DNA of 64,000 nucleotides from NCBI GenBank assembly GCA_029379385.1, contig CM055605.1:10389001-10453000 (forward strand), written 5' to 3'. This document shows, piece by piece, positions 1-11,190 of the stretch. Under the pieces are notes generated by a model. That model saw nothing but the letters and a program-made list of their open reading frames with translations. It did no database searches and had not been told where the DNA came from. Positions within the stretch are counted from its first letter, which is position 1, and each line of letters starts with the position of its first letter. A program made the position numbers and the translations under genes. The stretch is from Quillaja saponaria. Lineage: Eukaryota; Streptophyta; Magnoliopsida; Fabales; Quillajaceae.

Positions 1-93
1 GGGGATATTTTCTTCAAATGCTCACGGATTGCTTCACCAAGAGCTGGAAATCCAATTTGTCTTGCTAAACTTTTGACTGATTTGATCTGGTAA
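1..93 (-). other. possible internal exon of an unidentified gene
   Basis: On the minus strand an acceptor-like TTTACCAG is followed by an open frame to the window edge, including the peptide ARQIGFPALGEAIREHL, which has an ordinary protein-like composition. It does not resemble the part of NRPE1 expected next. Read in the phase that NRPE1 exon 10 requires, it hits a stop, so it is probably not an NRPE1 exon. It could be the edge of another gene or chance. I do not recognise the family. Confidence 0.2.
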
Positions 94-344
94 AGTAAGG
101 AGCTTAGTTACAATATTTTAGTCACTTTAAACGAAGATTATTTTAGGGCTTTATTTTCTTTTATTTGCATGTGTAATTTACAATTAAGCGATTTTTAAAG
201 AACTATGATTGTGAACAATTTGTGACATATCGAATGGATTCGATGGTTCCCAAGTGAATTTTATTGCGATCCTATATCCCATATTGTATATGTGAAGTGG
301 GCATGTGTGTTATAAAAGTTTGGGGTGGCCCCTAAATCAAATTA

Positions 345-625
345 TTTGAATTCGGATTCAAATTTGAATTAAAAAACTTGCTATTTGAATCGAATTGGAA
401 TTCTAATTATATTTGAAATTCGAATTGGGATAATGTATCATTCGATTTGACATAGTGTTGGAATTCGAATTCAGATAATATATTTTTTATTAAAGAAATT
501 TAAATAAAAATAATACTTTTTCCAAATTGCCATTAAAAATACGAATATTTGAAAATTTATTCGAATACGAATATTGAAAATTGCTTTCAAATTCGAATTT
601 CAATTTAGATTATAAAAAATATTCG
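345..625. repeat. AT-rich stretch of overlapping GAATTC/TTCGAA words
   Basis: The stretch is dominated by variants of ATTCGAATTC and TTTGAATT, which are self-complementary, so it can fold back on itself many times. No reading frame is present. It may be the remains of a palindromic transposon end or a simple-sequence expansion. Together with 626-1102 it makes up most of the non-coding DNA beyond the last NRPE1 exon that I can identify. Confidence 0.45.
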
Positions 626-1102
626 AATTCTAACCTCCTACAAGTAATAAGAGGTCAACACAAAGTAACTCAGGTATCCATTTTGCTCCTCATTGATTTG
701 GCCCTTTCATCAAGTGACTAAGATTAGTTGGGCTATTTGGGGCTTACAGATGGTATTGGAGCAAAACTAGTAAAAAAAAGCACATAGGGGTTCCATTCAA
801 ACATAATCAAAATTTAAAATACAAACAAAAAATAAGATCACCAAGTTTCCAGCAATAGATACAAAGAAATCCCAACCAGTGCATGTATGCATTGACATTT
901 AAAGTCTTCATGTTATCATGTATGCCTAGTTTCTTAATCTTTTTTCCTTTTCTTTTATGGAACATGTATTCCTCAGTTTTTTCCAATATCACATATCCCA
1001 TCTCATTGCAAGAAATTAGTTAGATAAAATAGCAACAAATAATCAAAGATCATATAGCAGATAACTATCATGTGCAGACAGGTAGATGAGCTGAAAACTA
1101 AC

Positions 1103-4100
1103 CTGAAAAACAAAACTGTCCTTCTAAAAACATGACCAACTTTTTTCTTCTTATGAAATGACTTCAATGTTTCTTGACATTTTATTACTACATCAGCCAT
1201 ACTGACATTGAACTCCTTTAACAACATCTGTCCAGGAAAGATCTGATTACTCACAAAAACAATAAACCAAAGGAAGCAAGCAATTATAGCTTCAAACAAC
1301 ATATATGCTCTTGTCAAAAATGGATAAAACTAACCTCATTCAGATGAATATGGCCAACAAGGCCTGCATCACTTTCCGAGACAGTTCGTTCTGTTTTATA
1401 TCTGTAGTTAAGAAGCATGATCACATCAAGAATACTCCAGTAGATAATCACAAATTTTCCATGGTTACCATGGAACAGAAAATAAAACGAGTAAACTATT
1501 CAATCAACAGAGAGCATTCATATTATCACGAAAAGAGTATCAGCCATACCAGAGATTCAGATAATATGGGTCTACTAAAATTATAAGCGAAACTAGTGCC
1601 CTCCCCAACCCAACTCCTGTGCTCCCCCCCCCCCCCCCCCCCCCCCCCCCCCGAACACACATACACCCTCATCACATGTATCACAAACCGCAATGTCAGA
1701 ATACTTCAGAGTATCTTTTAGCAACTTCATTGTTGCAAGTATATATTGTGTAACCACTTGATATAGATAAGAAATAATGATCACAATACCTTAATAAAAA
1801 CACACATTAGAGATGCAAAGCAAGCATGTAAGTAATAAAAACTTGTAGCCAAAACTGTTTTAAAGCTGCAATAATAGCAGATAAACCTAAAGGCAAAACT
1901 CAAGCATCCCTCTCAAGTAAACCTTTTGGAAAGAGACAGTGTTGCAAACTTACACACAGCATGTTGACCAATTTTACAATCACAGATAAAAGCTCTGCAA
2001 GGCTTGTATAAGGACTTCCATCTTATATACAAACAAATCTTTTTAAAGGGATGCACATTATGAACACAAATATGCTAAAAAAGAAAAGAAAAAAAAATAT
2101 TACAATTCTTCATGCGACTATTGCCTACTACGGCATTTCTGATCCACCAAAATGTCAAGATTTTCTAGGTATGGAACAGTACAACTGTAAAAGTAACACT
2201 AATTTGTAATTGTAGGGACCTTTAAGCACAAGAATAGATATAGATACAAAGAAATACAACTACATCATATCACTTTAAATTGAGATAGAGGTTAAACAAC
2301 TGTCCAGAAAAAAAAATATACGAAAGTAAGGTAAAGCATGGAAGCAACATCAAGAAGCTTGTGGTAGTCCCAGCTATCTAATAACTAAGCACAAGTAAGT
2401 GGGATACACAACAGATATTATGACGTCAGACTTAATGGTACAGTGCCTTCATATCGGCATGCCTGCTCCTAAATTGATTTTCCATGTCTGTGCTTGTTTA
2501 TGACAATAGGGTAACCTGATCTCAACATAACCATAAAAGAAAGGAGATTTTTTTGATAGAAAAGAAATCTTATTAAGAGAAAAAGAAGTTCAAGAATGGA
2601 CAAGAAGTCCTCTTGAGCATATACAAAAATGACAAATAAAAATGCTAACTTAAAACAATAAACTCGCCAATCACATTGCACATCTACTAAAATAATACCC
2701 CAAAAGGCTCCTGAAGCAGAACACCAAAGAGAAGTGAATACTATCTTATTCTAAAGAAGATGACATAGGAGACTATGATCACAGAAAATCTTATCCAAGG
2801 TACTAAAATTTGTTTCGAGATACCGTTTCGATAAGTTTGGAAACAGAAGCGATTCGTGAAAAGGCATGAAAAAGGTAAATTATTTGAAAACGCATGAAAA
2901 CATATAATATAGCAATTGTAAGTATCCAACATTATTAATTTAGTACAAAAAAATACTCATAAATACATACCCAAATAAAAACCTTAAAACAAACATACAA
3001 AATGAAAGTAGGATTAAATTACAATCACATCCAACCCTCACATTAGGAGTACTTAGGAAGCTTATAATATATATATAATTTATACCGTTTCGACCAAATT
3101 TTACGTTTTGTTTCTGAGGCAGTGTTTTGCTTCCATTTCAATGGAAATGATACCGTTTCCACCAAAATTTTACGTTTTGTTTCTGAGGCAGTGTTTCGCT
3201 TCCATAACTGTGCAAATGGAAACGGTTCGTCCATTTTGGTGTAAACAAAACGAATTTTAGTTCCATGATCTTATCCCAGAGAAGATGACATGGAAGATGA
3301 CAATGAAAAAATTTATCCCAGAGAAGATGACATGGGAGAAGAAAAGAGATTAACCTTAGAACAGCTTAATGATCTTTAACATTTACAGGAATATCTTGAT
3401 AAGTCACAGCTTTTACAATGACAACCCATACAAGAATTGCATATACGTAAGCTACCAAAATTACCTGAACCTGCTAACTGAATGAAAGCCAACTTAATCA
3501 TATAAAGATAATTGCTACTTGAATCATGGACATAAACCGCCAAACCGGGGCCCTCTTAAAAAATTAGGCCAATATTATTATACAGATATAACCACAAAGA
3601 TGCTTATGGGGATTAAATCCAACAAAAATGCAAGCTGCAATGTCAAAACAAGAAACACTTTGACTTCCAGAATCCAAAATACTGTACACATCTCATTATT
3701 TATAGAGGCAATTACATCAATACCCTTTTATGTCTTCTTGAAACCAGCTATAAGAGCAATATCTCAATGCATATGTACAAAACTGACAACATGATTAACA
3801 AAGACAACAGGATTGAGCCACTTGTGTGCATTGATGCAGACATATGTATCCAGTTGTATACAAATAGATAATAAGAAGTAACAAAGAAATATGATAAATG
3901 ACAAAAACGTACTCAATCAGGAACTGTGTTGCAGTGTCTTTAAGACTGACTTTTCTCAGCTGGTTCTTCACCGAATATGCTGCATTTTCTTGGCAATACT
4001 TCTTCCCACAACAGCAGTCATTCAGGTACAAGATTACGCGGCGGTCAATTGCTTCATTCTTAAAACTGACCTTGCATAGTAGTATTTCCTAGAGAGAAAA

Positions 4101-7100
4101 TGCAAATATATACTAAGAAGAAAATATGCATGCTTAAAAGAACATATGATGTAATTAGCTCACCAAGAGATGATTACCTTCATCAACTCCCATGAAGAAT
4201 TGCTGCTAGGGGTAGCATCAAGAACTGCCTTGTATGCAGGATTTGACATAGCGGTTGCAGCTAACACACCTACAGGCTCACCAGCAGGGAATAAATTCTG
4301 GGTTCTGTTACCAGTTACTATCCCATACTCAAACTGAATGATTGAATTGCTACAAACATTCCGCACAGTCCCGTCATAGCATATCACAACATCTCGAAGG
4401 ATAGCCATCAAATTTTTGAATAATGTGCCAGGTTCCGACAAACCTCTTGACGAGCGCACAATGACTTCTCTTGTGGAGATTGAATGAACCATTTCCTCAT
4501 AGGGATCTAAGCCATGAAAAAAACAGCCTTTCAATAGTCCATATTCAGCAGATGGATAATCATCTCCATAGGAACTATATTTGCTATGGAAAAGGGAGGC
4601 CACATCTTCAATCAATGACTTCGAGTAGAATTTTCCCTTATCTGAAAGTTGCAGGCCCAAAAATCCTATCTGTTGAACAATCTTATTAATGGCTGAATCA
4701 CTCCTTGAATCAACCAAATCACCCAGTGAAGATGACTTCAATATAAAATTGGTCACTGGAAGTTTCAGAACTCGAACGTGATCCTCCAATTGCTGTGCCA
4801 CCAGCTCATTGTATAATGTCCTTAGGTGATATAACAAAGGAGAGATCATCGCAATACTCTTGCCTATATTCCTTCTTTCTTCATCAGATATTGAAAAATC
4901 TTTCAGACTAACACTGAAACCTTCAGCAAATATATTCTCCATCAGAAATGGTTGTAACACATCAAAGAACTTCAGGACCTCTTCGGGACCCTTCTCAAAG
5001 AAAATTGAAGTTGCAATTTCATTTATCACAGTAGGCACTGCATCTCTGTTAAAGTCAAACTGCAGAATCTCACTTTTCTTTGCCAAGTATTGGTCTCCAG
5101 TGCAGTCAAAGCAGGAAGGCAAAGAGGACTGTAACATCTGTAAAGCAGTCCAACAAGGGCCAGTAGAATGAGCTTTCAACAAAGCAGGTTGTGGTAAATA
5201 AGGCGAAAGAAACATTGATAATTGTTGAGCTGCCACTCTGTCTAAAAAGTACATCTTGAACAATGATTTGAAAGACAACAATGAATCAGTGGCCAGTTGC
5301 AAGTTAAGATTGCCACTATGGGAGCTAAGCAACTGTTTCTCAACTGAGAAAAGCTCTAAAACCTCTGCTTTGGCAGCAAGAGACTGTGGATAAAATAGGT
5401 GTACACAATCGCCATCAAAATCTGCACTCAATGGCCCACAGATAAGAGGGTTTATCTTGACAGTATGATCGTCATGAATATAGACAGCCAGTGCTTGTAA
5501 TGAATGCTTGTGGGTAGTCGGCGGCCTATTGACAAAGACAATATCTCCATCCATAATTCTTCTATGTACTATCTGACCAGGTCTAAGATATGTATGCCCC
5601 TTTGATCCTTCTCTCAGTGAATAAGTTGACAAACCCTCCCTGTAGGTCAGGCAACAGTTCTTATCCACTAATTCTTGCAGATAGCTTATGTTTTGTGCAT
5701 TTACCTTCTCCTCAAAGGTAATCCTTTGTGCAACCTCAAGAGGAATTCCAATTTCATTCACCCGCTTATATGCATCCCCAGTTATCACGCTTCTTGAGGA
5801 GAACCCCGAACCTTTCCGAATGAAAAGTGTTCTCATCTTCTCAAGCCATGCTTTTGTCGATGAATCGTTCAGCTCCTTACTTACTCCAAAGTGTGTCTCA
5901 ATGCCGCGAGAAACCTTCCCAGTACCCCTAACTTGGAGATACTGGTCAATAGCTGATTGTAAATCAGCTGCCTCCACTTCATGAGACTCGAAATTTGGGA
6001 CTCCAGATCTCGATCCTTTGATGGTCTCCACTTTCTTCAGTACTTTCTTGAGCATTGTTATAGAAGGATCCTGGAACTCAAAAATCTAAACTTAGTAACA
6101 CAATAGCGATATCATCTGTGAAGGCATTTGTTTATAAGTCACTTACTGAAGACATGACGCTGATACCATCTGAAACCTCAGGTACAGACAAACAATTTGG
6201 GGGGTACAGGCACATATTCCACAATGTATCCATCTTGAGGAAAATAGCCTTTGCCAGCAAGCTTTTTTCTTGTCTCGTCAGGAAGTCTTTTGATAATTTC
6301 CATCACCTGTAATTTATTGAGACCAAAATTTTGCTGAGAAAACAACAAGAAACTCCAGCAGAAATTAAACAGCAAACTGGTTAACAAGTTACAAAACTGG
6401 GAAAATCCAGGGAAAACAGAAATATCAGACTACATCATCTCCCATTAACTGATTGCAGATTAAAAATCTGAATTTCTTAGCCTCTTAAAAAGGTATTCAA
6501 AATAACTACCAGGAGCAGCTAGCGTTCTTATGCGTGGAAAATTAATCATTAGGGGAGATGCTTAAAATGCATATTTCGGGAACATGATGTAGCATCAAAT
6601 AGATGATGAAGATAAAATGATATTCCTCTTGAAACCTAACGGAGCTCAAAAATACGATTAGCCAGAGGCAGGATTATGCAAGAAAAATTAAGTCAAAACC
6701 CAAACATAGTAATGAAAGAAAAAAATAATTTAAAAAGATGCTGTTATAGTAAAAAAAAAAATTATTAAGAATGAAAAAAGTATAAGAGAGGACAAGATGT
6801 TAACAACTATATATATATACACACACACACATATATGCATATATAACCAAAAACCAAAACAGACGCAGCAGTGAAAAGATCATATAGTGCTTTGGACAAT
6901 ATATGCAGACGAGTAAAAGCATTAGTCTTACAAAGATGGTATGATAACACAAATGCAAAGAGGAGGGCTGAGGGGATCAAACCTCACAAGGAAGCAAAGT
7001 TCGAGTGAAGTTGTCTCCATAGCGAAAACCATATTTTTCTAAAAAGTTCCAGAAACCATCTCGTAGTCTTGACCTAGATGGTAGCTTTAGTTCCAAGGAA

Positions 7101-9944
7101 CGAGCACCATCTGTTGTTTTAACTTCTCGAATAGAAACTTGTGAACCACCCTATGAGGTTAGAAATGGAAAAGTAAAGAACTGTATAAATGAATATGCAG
7201 AGGGATATTTAGGTTGCAATATACAAAAGATTAGCACAAAACATAATACCAATTTTATGCAACTTCATAAGATAGTATCAGGGCCAAGCACGACTGGATT
7301 ATCTGTGTGTAGGTGTGTAATAACTACGTGTTGTGCATGCCATCTTTAGATAAACTCGTAGCTAAACTACTTCAGATGGGCTGTGTACTAAAAGTCTACC
7401 TTGCTACTGAGTTTATTTAAGCCCTAGCCTTCATAGCATTGGCACTTAAGGATATAAAGGTTCTAGTGACAATCTGAAGGAGCCACATATGGGTTAACAA
7501 GAAATGATGGTATCAGGACATAAAGTGAATCCCGCCAGATCCAAAACATAGATGTCAAAAAAACTCTTTGACAACCAGATCTCCTCACAGGCATCATTGA
7601 CTATCAACTTGCCAATTGGCATTAGCCTCACGAAAGACAGTTATGTAAATTATCAGAGAGATATTCAGGCAGCTTCATAAAATTTGAGGGAATTGACAGA
7701 AGGCCAGATGTAAGAGGTATTTGAACATCGACAATTCTAAGTTGATCATTGTCCATAACCATTCCCTTAAGGTTGATTTTTCTTTCTTTTGCTAAGATAT
7801 TATGATCGAATTTTTATGATTAAAAGCAGAAGTCAAAATTAGGATTCAAAAACGGAAACTTTACACAGATAAAGCAGGTATCTAATGGTTTCCATACTTT
7901 TCCCTCAAACTTCACATAAAAAAAAAATCAATAGTTTTGAATCTACATCTAGTAATATATATGAGATGTTCAAAACATTTTATGAGGCAACATAAATAAT
8001 GTTCGTCCAAAACCAAAATGTCTGACATTTGACAATTAAATATAACAACTAGCATTTCAGCTAATGACATTTTCTGTTTAATGCATTCCACATATCTTTA
8101 AGAACAAGAAGGCTGATGATACAGGCTTAAAACCACCAATTGTACGATTTAGATTAGCCTTCAAACCATATACACTCATAAACTGTATGACAATTACAAC
8201 ATAAAATTCTGGGAACCAAACTTGTTAAGTTGAACAAATAAGATACAGTGGCATATTAATGATATCAAATTCTGAAACAGAAGCACTTAGTGCAATTTTG
8301 CATCTAGCTTATTTTCCTCACAATTTAGTAGAAAGAAAATGAGATAGATGAAGCAGGCAAACTTCAGTCACCCAAAACAGAAAAACTGGATTAATGAAGA
8401 GGATATAGGAGTCAGGCATGCTTAAAGTTTAGGCAAAATAACAAAGGAAAAAGATGTACCATAAAGACAACAATCTCACCTCACAACATGAAGACAACAA
8501 TCTCTGCGCTAAACCATTGCTCTTGTTTGGAAACTGAAAGTTTTAATGAGTCAGATTTACATACTGTGGTTATTGCAGGTCTGCTTTGCAAATCAAACTT
8601 CTAGATAACAATAGCATGATACGACAACCAATCTATAGTAACTTTTCTATGAAAAGTGAGTTGTTACCATCTCTTTGAATGTTTTCATTGCAAAACATAA
8701 AGCCAGGGTATTTGGAAAAATTCTCATAGAATTCAATTTTTTTTATTCCATAGGGCTTAGCCAAACAAATAAGATAAGACGACGGGGATATCATATCACC
8801 CATTCATAAAAATGGGATGAATACTTATTATCAACTCATATATGTATATATGTAAGGGATAAATAAAAGCTGTTTGCTGCTTAGCTAAAGTAAATATAAA
8901 AATATATACATATATAAAGCGTAGATTAAGTAACAAGTACAAATTTCGTAAGATCTGAAGTCAGTACTTTGTTGTACGTTGTATAATAAAAGTCTGATTA
9001 AAAAAAACAGTCATTGGCTGATACCTTGTTTTTTTTCATCTTCAAGCAACTCAAACACACCAAGCTCAGCATCTTCTTCAATTCACTCACATGACTAGGA
9101 TGATATATAGGAACTGGCAGCTTAATATATCCAAAATGACCTGAAAGGTAAAAAAGCGAACATTTGTCAGTTCCATCAAAAATTGAAATGCTATCCATCT
9201 TCTATTAAGATAGAAAAGGCTGAAAATGACCATCAACAGACCTTCACATTTTCCTGGCTCAGAAGTACCACAGGATTCACACCTTCCAAATTCAAGAGGT
9301 AGGCCAAGGAAGGGATTTGATAGCTGACTAGCGTGACTGATTGCGGAGTCACTGATGGATGCTGTACACTACCAAATTTAAAAAAGAGGCAGGGAGAGGA
9401 GAAATGAAAAACCAATCAATCAATTCCAAACCAATTACGACATTTGCAAGCTGCAAAATCATTGTATCTCGTAGTGACCAGTAACCAAGTCATAAGCCAT
9501 ATAGAGAATCCTTTGTGGAAAACAACGTAAAGTTTTAGTTCAGTTTCACATGTCAAAGACTCAAAGTCCAGGTAATATTTGCTGCACAATTCATGACTTG
9601 AAATTAAAACAAACAATCACACAGAAAGAGCGACTTTGAGGTTATCTTTTAGTTCATTTTCCAGTGCATCAAGAACCAGGTACTAAAATCTTAAAGATAG
9701 CATTAAGTACGCTGAAATTATTGTTAACAAAGCAAATTCCAAGTTAACTTCCTAGACAGAAAATACCAGAAATGACTCCCTAAAACACTTATCAAATGTC
9801 TATTTCTTCATTTAACAGTGTCTGTGTAAGGAAACACATGCAAGAAACCCAATTTCTACTTACAATTTCCTGGTGAGTTGCCAAAGCAAATCTGATTCCA
9901 ACAATTTCTCCATCTAAAACAGTTGTAGAAGGGTTTTCTTCCAT
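1103..9944 (-). CDS. NRPE1: DNA-directed RNA polymerase V largest subunit (5' part, exons 1-10)
   Basis: Largest subunit of nuclear RNA polymerase V, which makes the scaffold transcripts of RNA-directed DNA methylation. Exons, in transcript order: 9864-9944, 9242-9368, 9025-9140, 8480-8533, 6983-7150, 6147-6306, 4178-6070, 3913-4088, 1335-1401 and 1103-1227. All have GT-AG borders and compatible phases except exon 6. The start is the ATG at 9944, giving MEENPSTTVLDGEIVG, the typical Pol V N-terminus. Exons 2-3 encode a clamp zinc site C-x2-C-x6-C-x2-H (CESCGTSEPGKCEGH). Exon 7 (631 codons) carries the catalytic metal motif DFDGD at 5408-5422. Exons 8-10 continue the Pol V-type sequence (GKKYCQENAAY, GHIHLNE). 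About 988 residues lie here; the C-terminal part with the WG/GW AGO-binding repeats is not in the window. Exon 6 is 160 nt where 159 is required: six C at 6199-6204 shift the frame and would stop the protein after about 224 residues. The rest is fully open, so this is a sequencing error or a very recent lesion. The exon 10 acceptor may instead be 15 bases upstream (1242). Confidence 0.95.
1624..1652. repeat. 29-base poly-C run in NRPE1 intron 8
   Basis: An uninterrupted run of 29 C on the plus strand (G on the transcript strand). Such tracts are rare in plant introns and unstable in both replication and sequencing. The exact length should not be trusted. Confidence 0.9.
2754..3348. repeat. 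three diverged ~42-bp direct repeats in NRPE1 intron 8
   Basis: Units at about 2754-2796, 3277-3318 and from 3319 share AGAAGATGACATGG and end in TTATCC. The first and second are separated by the small transposon at 2797-3267, which inserted at the boundary between two units. This gives an independent view of the site before insertion. Confidence 0.65.
2797..3267. mobile_element. 471-bp non-autonomous inverted-repeat transposon (MITE-like) in NRPE1 intron 8
   Basis: The ends match as an inverted repeat, about 17 of 21 bases: GGTACTAAAATTTGTTTCG at the left and GGAACTAAAATTCGTTTTG reading inward from the right. It is flanked by an exact 9-bp direct repeat ATCTTATCC at 2788-2796 and 3268-3276. 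Inside, a 68-bp unit starting TACCGTTTC at 3083 is repeated in tandem at 3151. There is no transposase. A 9-bp target duplication fits a Mutator-like family; an hAT-type element would make 8 bp. Confidence 0.7.
6808..6845. repeat. compound TA/CA microsatellite in NRPE1 intron 5
   Basis: Alternating TA, then CA, then TA dinucleotides between exons 5 and 6 of NRPE1. Non-coding. Confidence 0.8.
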
Positions 9945-11090
9945 CTCTTTTGACAACTGAAATAAAAAATGCAAAGCAAAAGTGACATTCAGTGCCTGAA
10001 ATAAAACTCACAACTACAGTAAATATTCCCAACAGAAAGAGTCCGGGACTTCTGTGAGTGGTCTTTGCTCAGGAACTGGATGAAGGATTACAATGCTTTC
10101 TCTTTAGGGTTTATTCAGTTTTATGGCTTTGTTAGAAGAGAAAAGAAGATAGTATGACCTATTGGTTTTGCTTTAAGAAGGGTCTTCTGATTGTTATTAA
10201 AAACACCATTTGGATATGATTCAGCCAAAGTCCTACAATCTTGGCTGATTTTTCCCCGGATCAATTCAACAAGACCCTTGTAGACAGCATATACAACTAT
10301 AATGTTTTATACTTGTTAAGGAAAAAAATGCAAATGGCACAGAACCCGTGACACTAGAACTATACAGATAGCGATTGAAAAAAAAATTAAGAACATATTA
10401 TCCAAATTAAATCCCTTATATAGAAGCAGGAATGAGAAGCATTCCAAGTTAACAAGATTTTCAGAGGGAAAAAAATCAGTAATAAAACTTTCTGACTCCT
10501 CGGAATAGCTTCTTTCATATCTCCAACCAGACACACACAGATGAACTCGGTTTGGGTGCCGAACATCCTTTTTTACCAAGACAAAAGGGGAATAAAATTA
10601 AAACAAACCCAAAGGAAAAAATCATTGTTTGGTTTCCGAGAAAGCCAAAAAAGGGGAAAACAATGTTCGACATTTTCTTCTACTGTTTACTTCGCTAAAA
10701 AGGAAATACTCCCAGCGAAGATAGGCATTTGAGCTAATTTTCCACCTCACCTCTAAAGAGTCAAAATCAAAACCCATTCAATTTTACACTCCTTTTCCTC
10801 TTAAAAACAGCCTTTTCGGCTACCCATCATAGAAAATGAAAATGCAAAACCGGGGGGCAGCAAAACTTACCAGAAAAACGCGATACCCACTATTCCTTCT
10901 ATCCAAGGCAAACGATTGAACCCTAGACCAGAAGATGAGAATACAACAAATGGGTCAGTGGCAGAGATAAAGAAGGTGAAGAAGTATTTTTGCATGAATG
11001 AAAATGGTGTACCATCAAAAACAAAAATGGCGTACCAGAGTGTTTGATTTGTGCTGGAACGGAGTGAGGGAATGAGCTAGAAAGAGAGAC
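9945..11090 (-). promoter_or_regulatory. NRPE1: NRPE1 5' leader: untranslated exon and leader intron
   Basis: Twelve bases of leader (9945-9956) precede the ATG and follow a strong acceptor TTTTTATTTCAG. A strong donor CTG|GTAAGT lies at 10871/10870, so a leader intron of about 913 bp (9957-10870) is likely, with the upstream untranslated exon running from 10871 to somewhere near 11090. No clear TATA box is visible, so the transcription start is not fixed. Short reading frames in this stretch are not conserved-looking. Confidence 0.6.
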
Positions 11091-11190
11091 TGAAAATTAC
11101 TTTTGCATGAAAAAAATTTCGTTTGGCAATTGAAATTTATTGTATTCACCTTTTGGCCTTTGAGTTTTATTGCCGTACAGGTCATTGGGT

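Noticed and set aside
3043..3234. 63-codon minus frame with an internal repeat (NTASETKRKI twice)
   Set aside because: The repeat is the 68-bp tandem unit inside the small transposon; the frame is incidental.
4471..5984. Plus-strand frames of 72-103 codons opposite NRPE1 exon 7
   Set aside because: They are antisense shadows of a long conserved coding exon and have no family resemblance.
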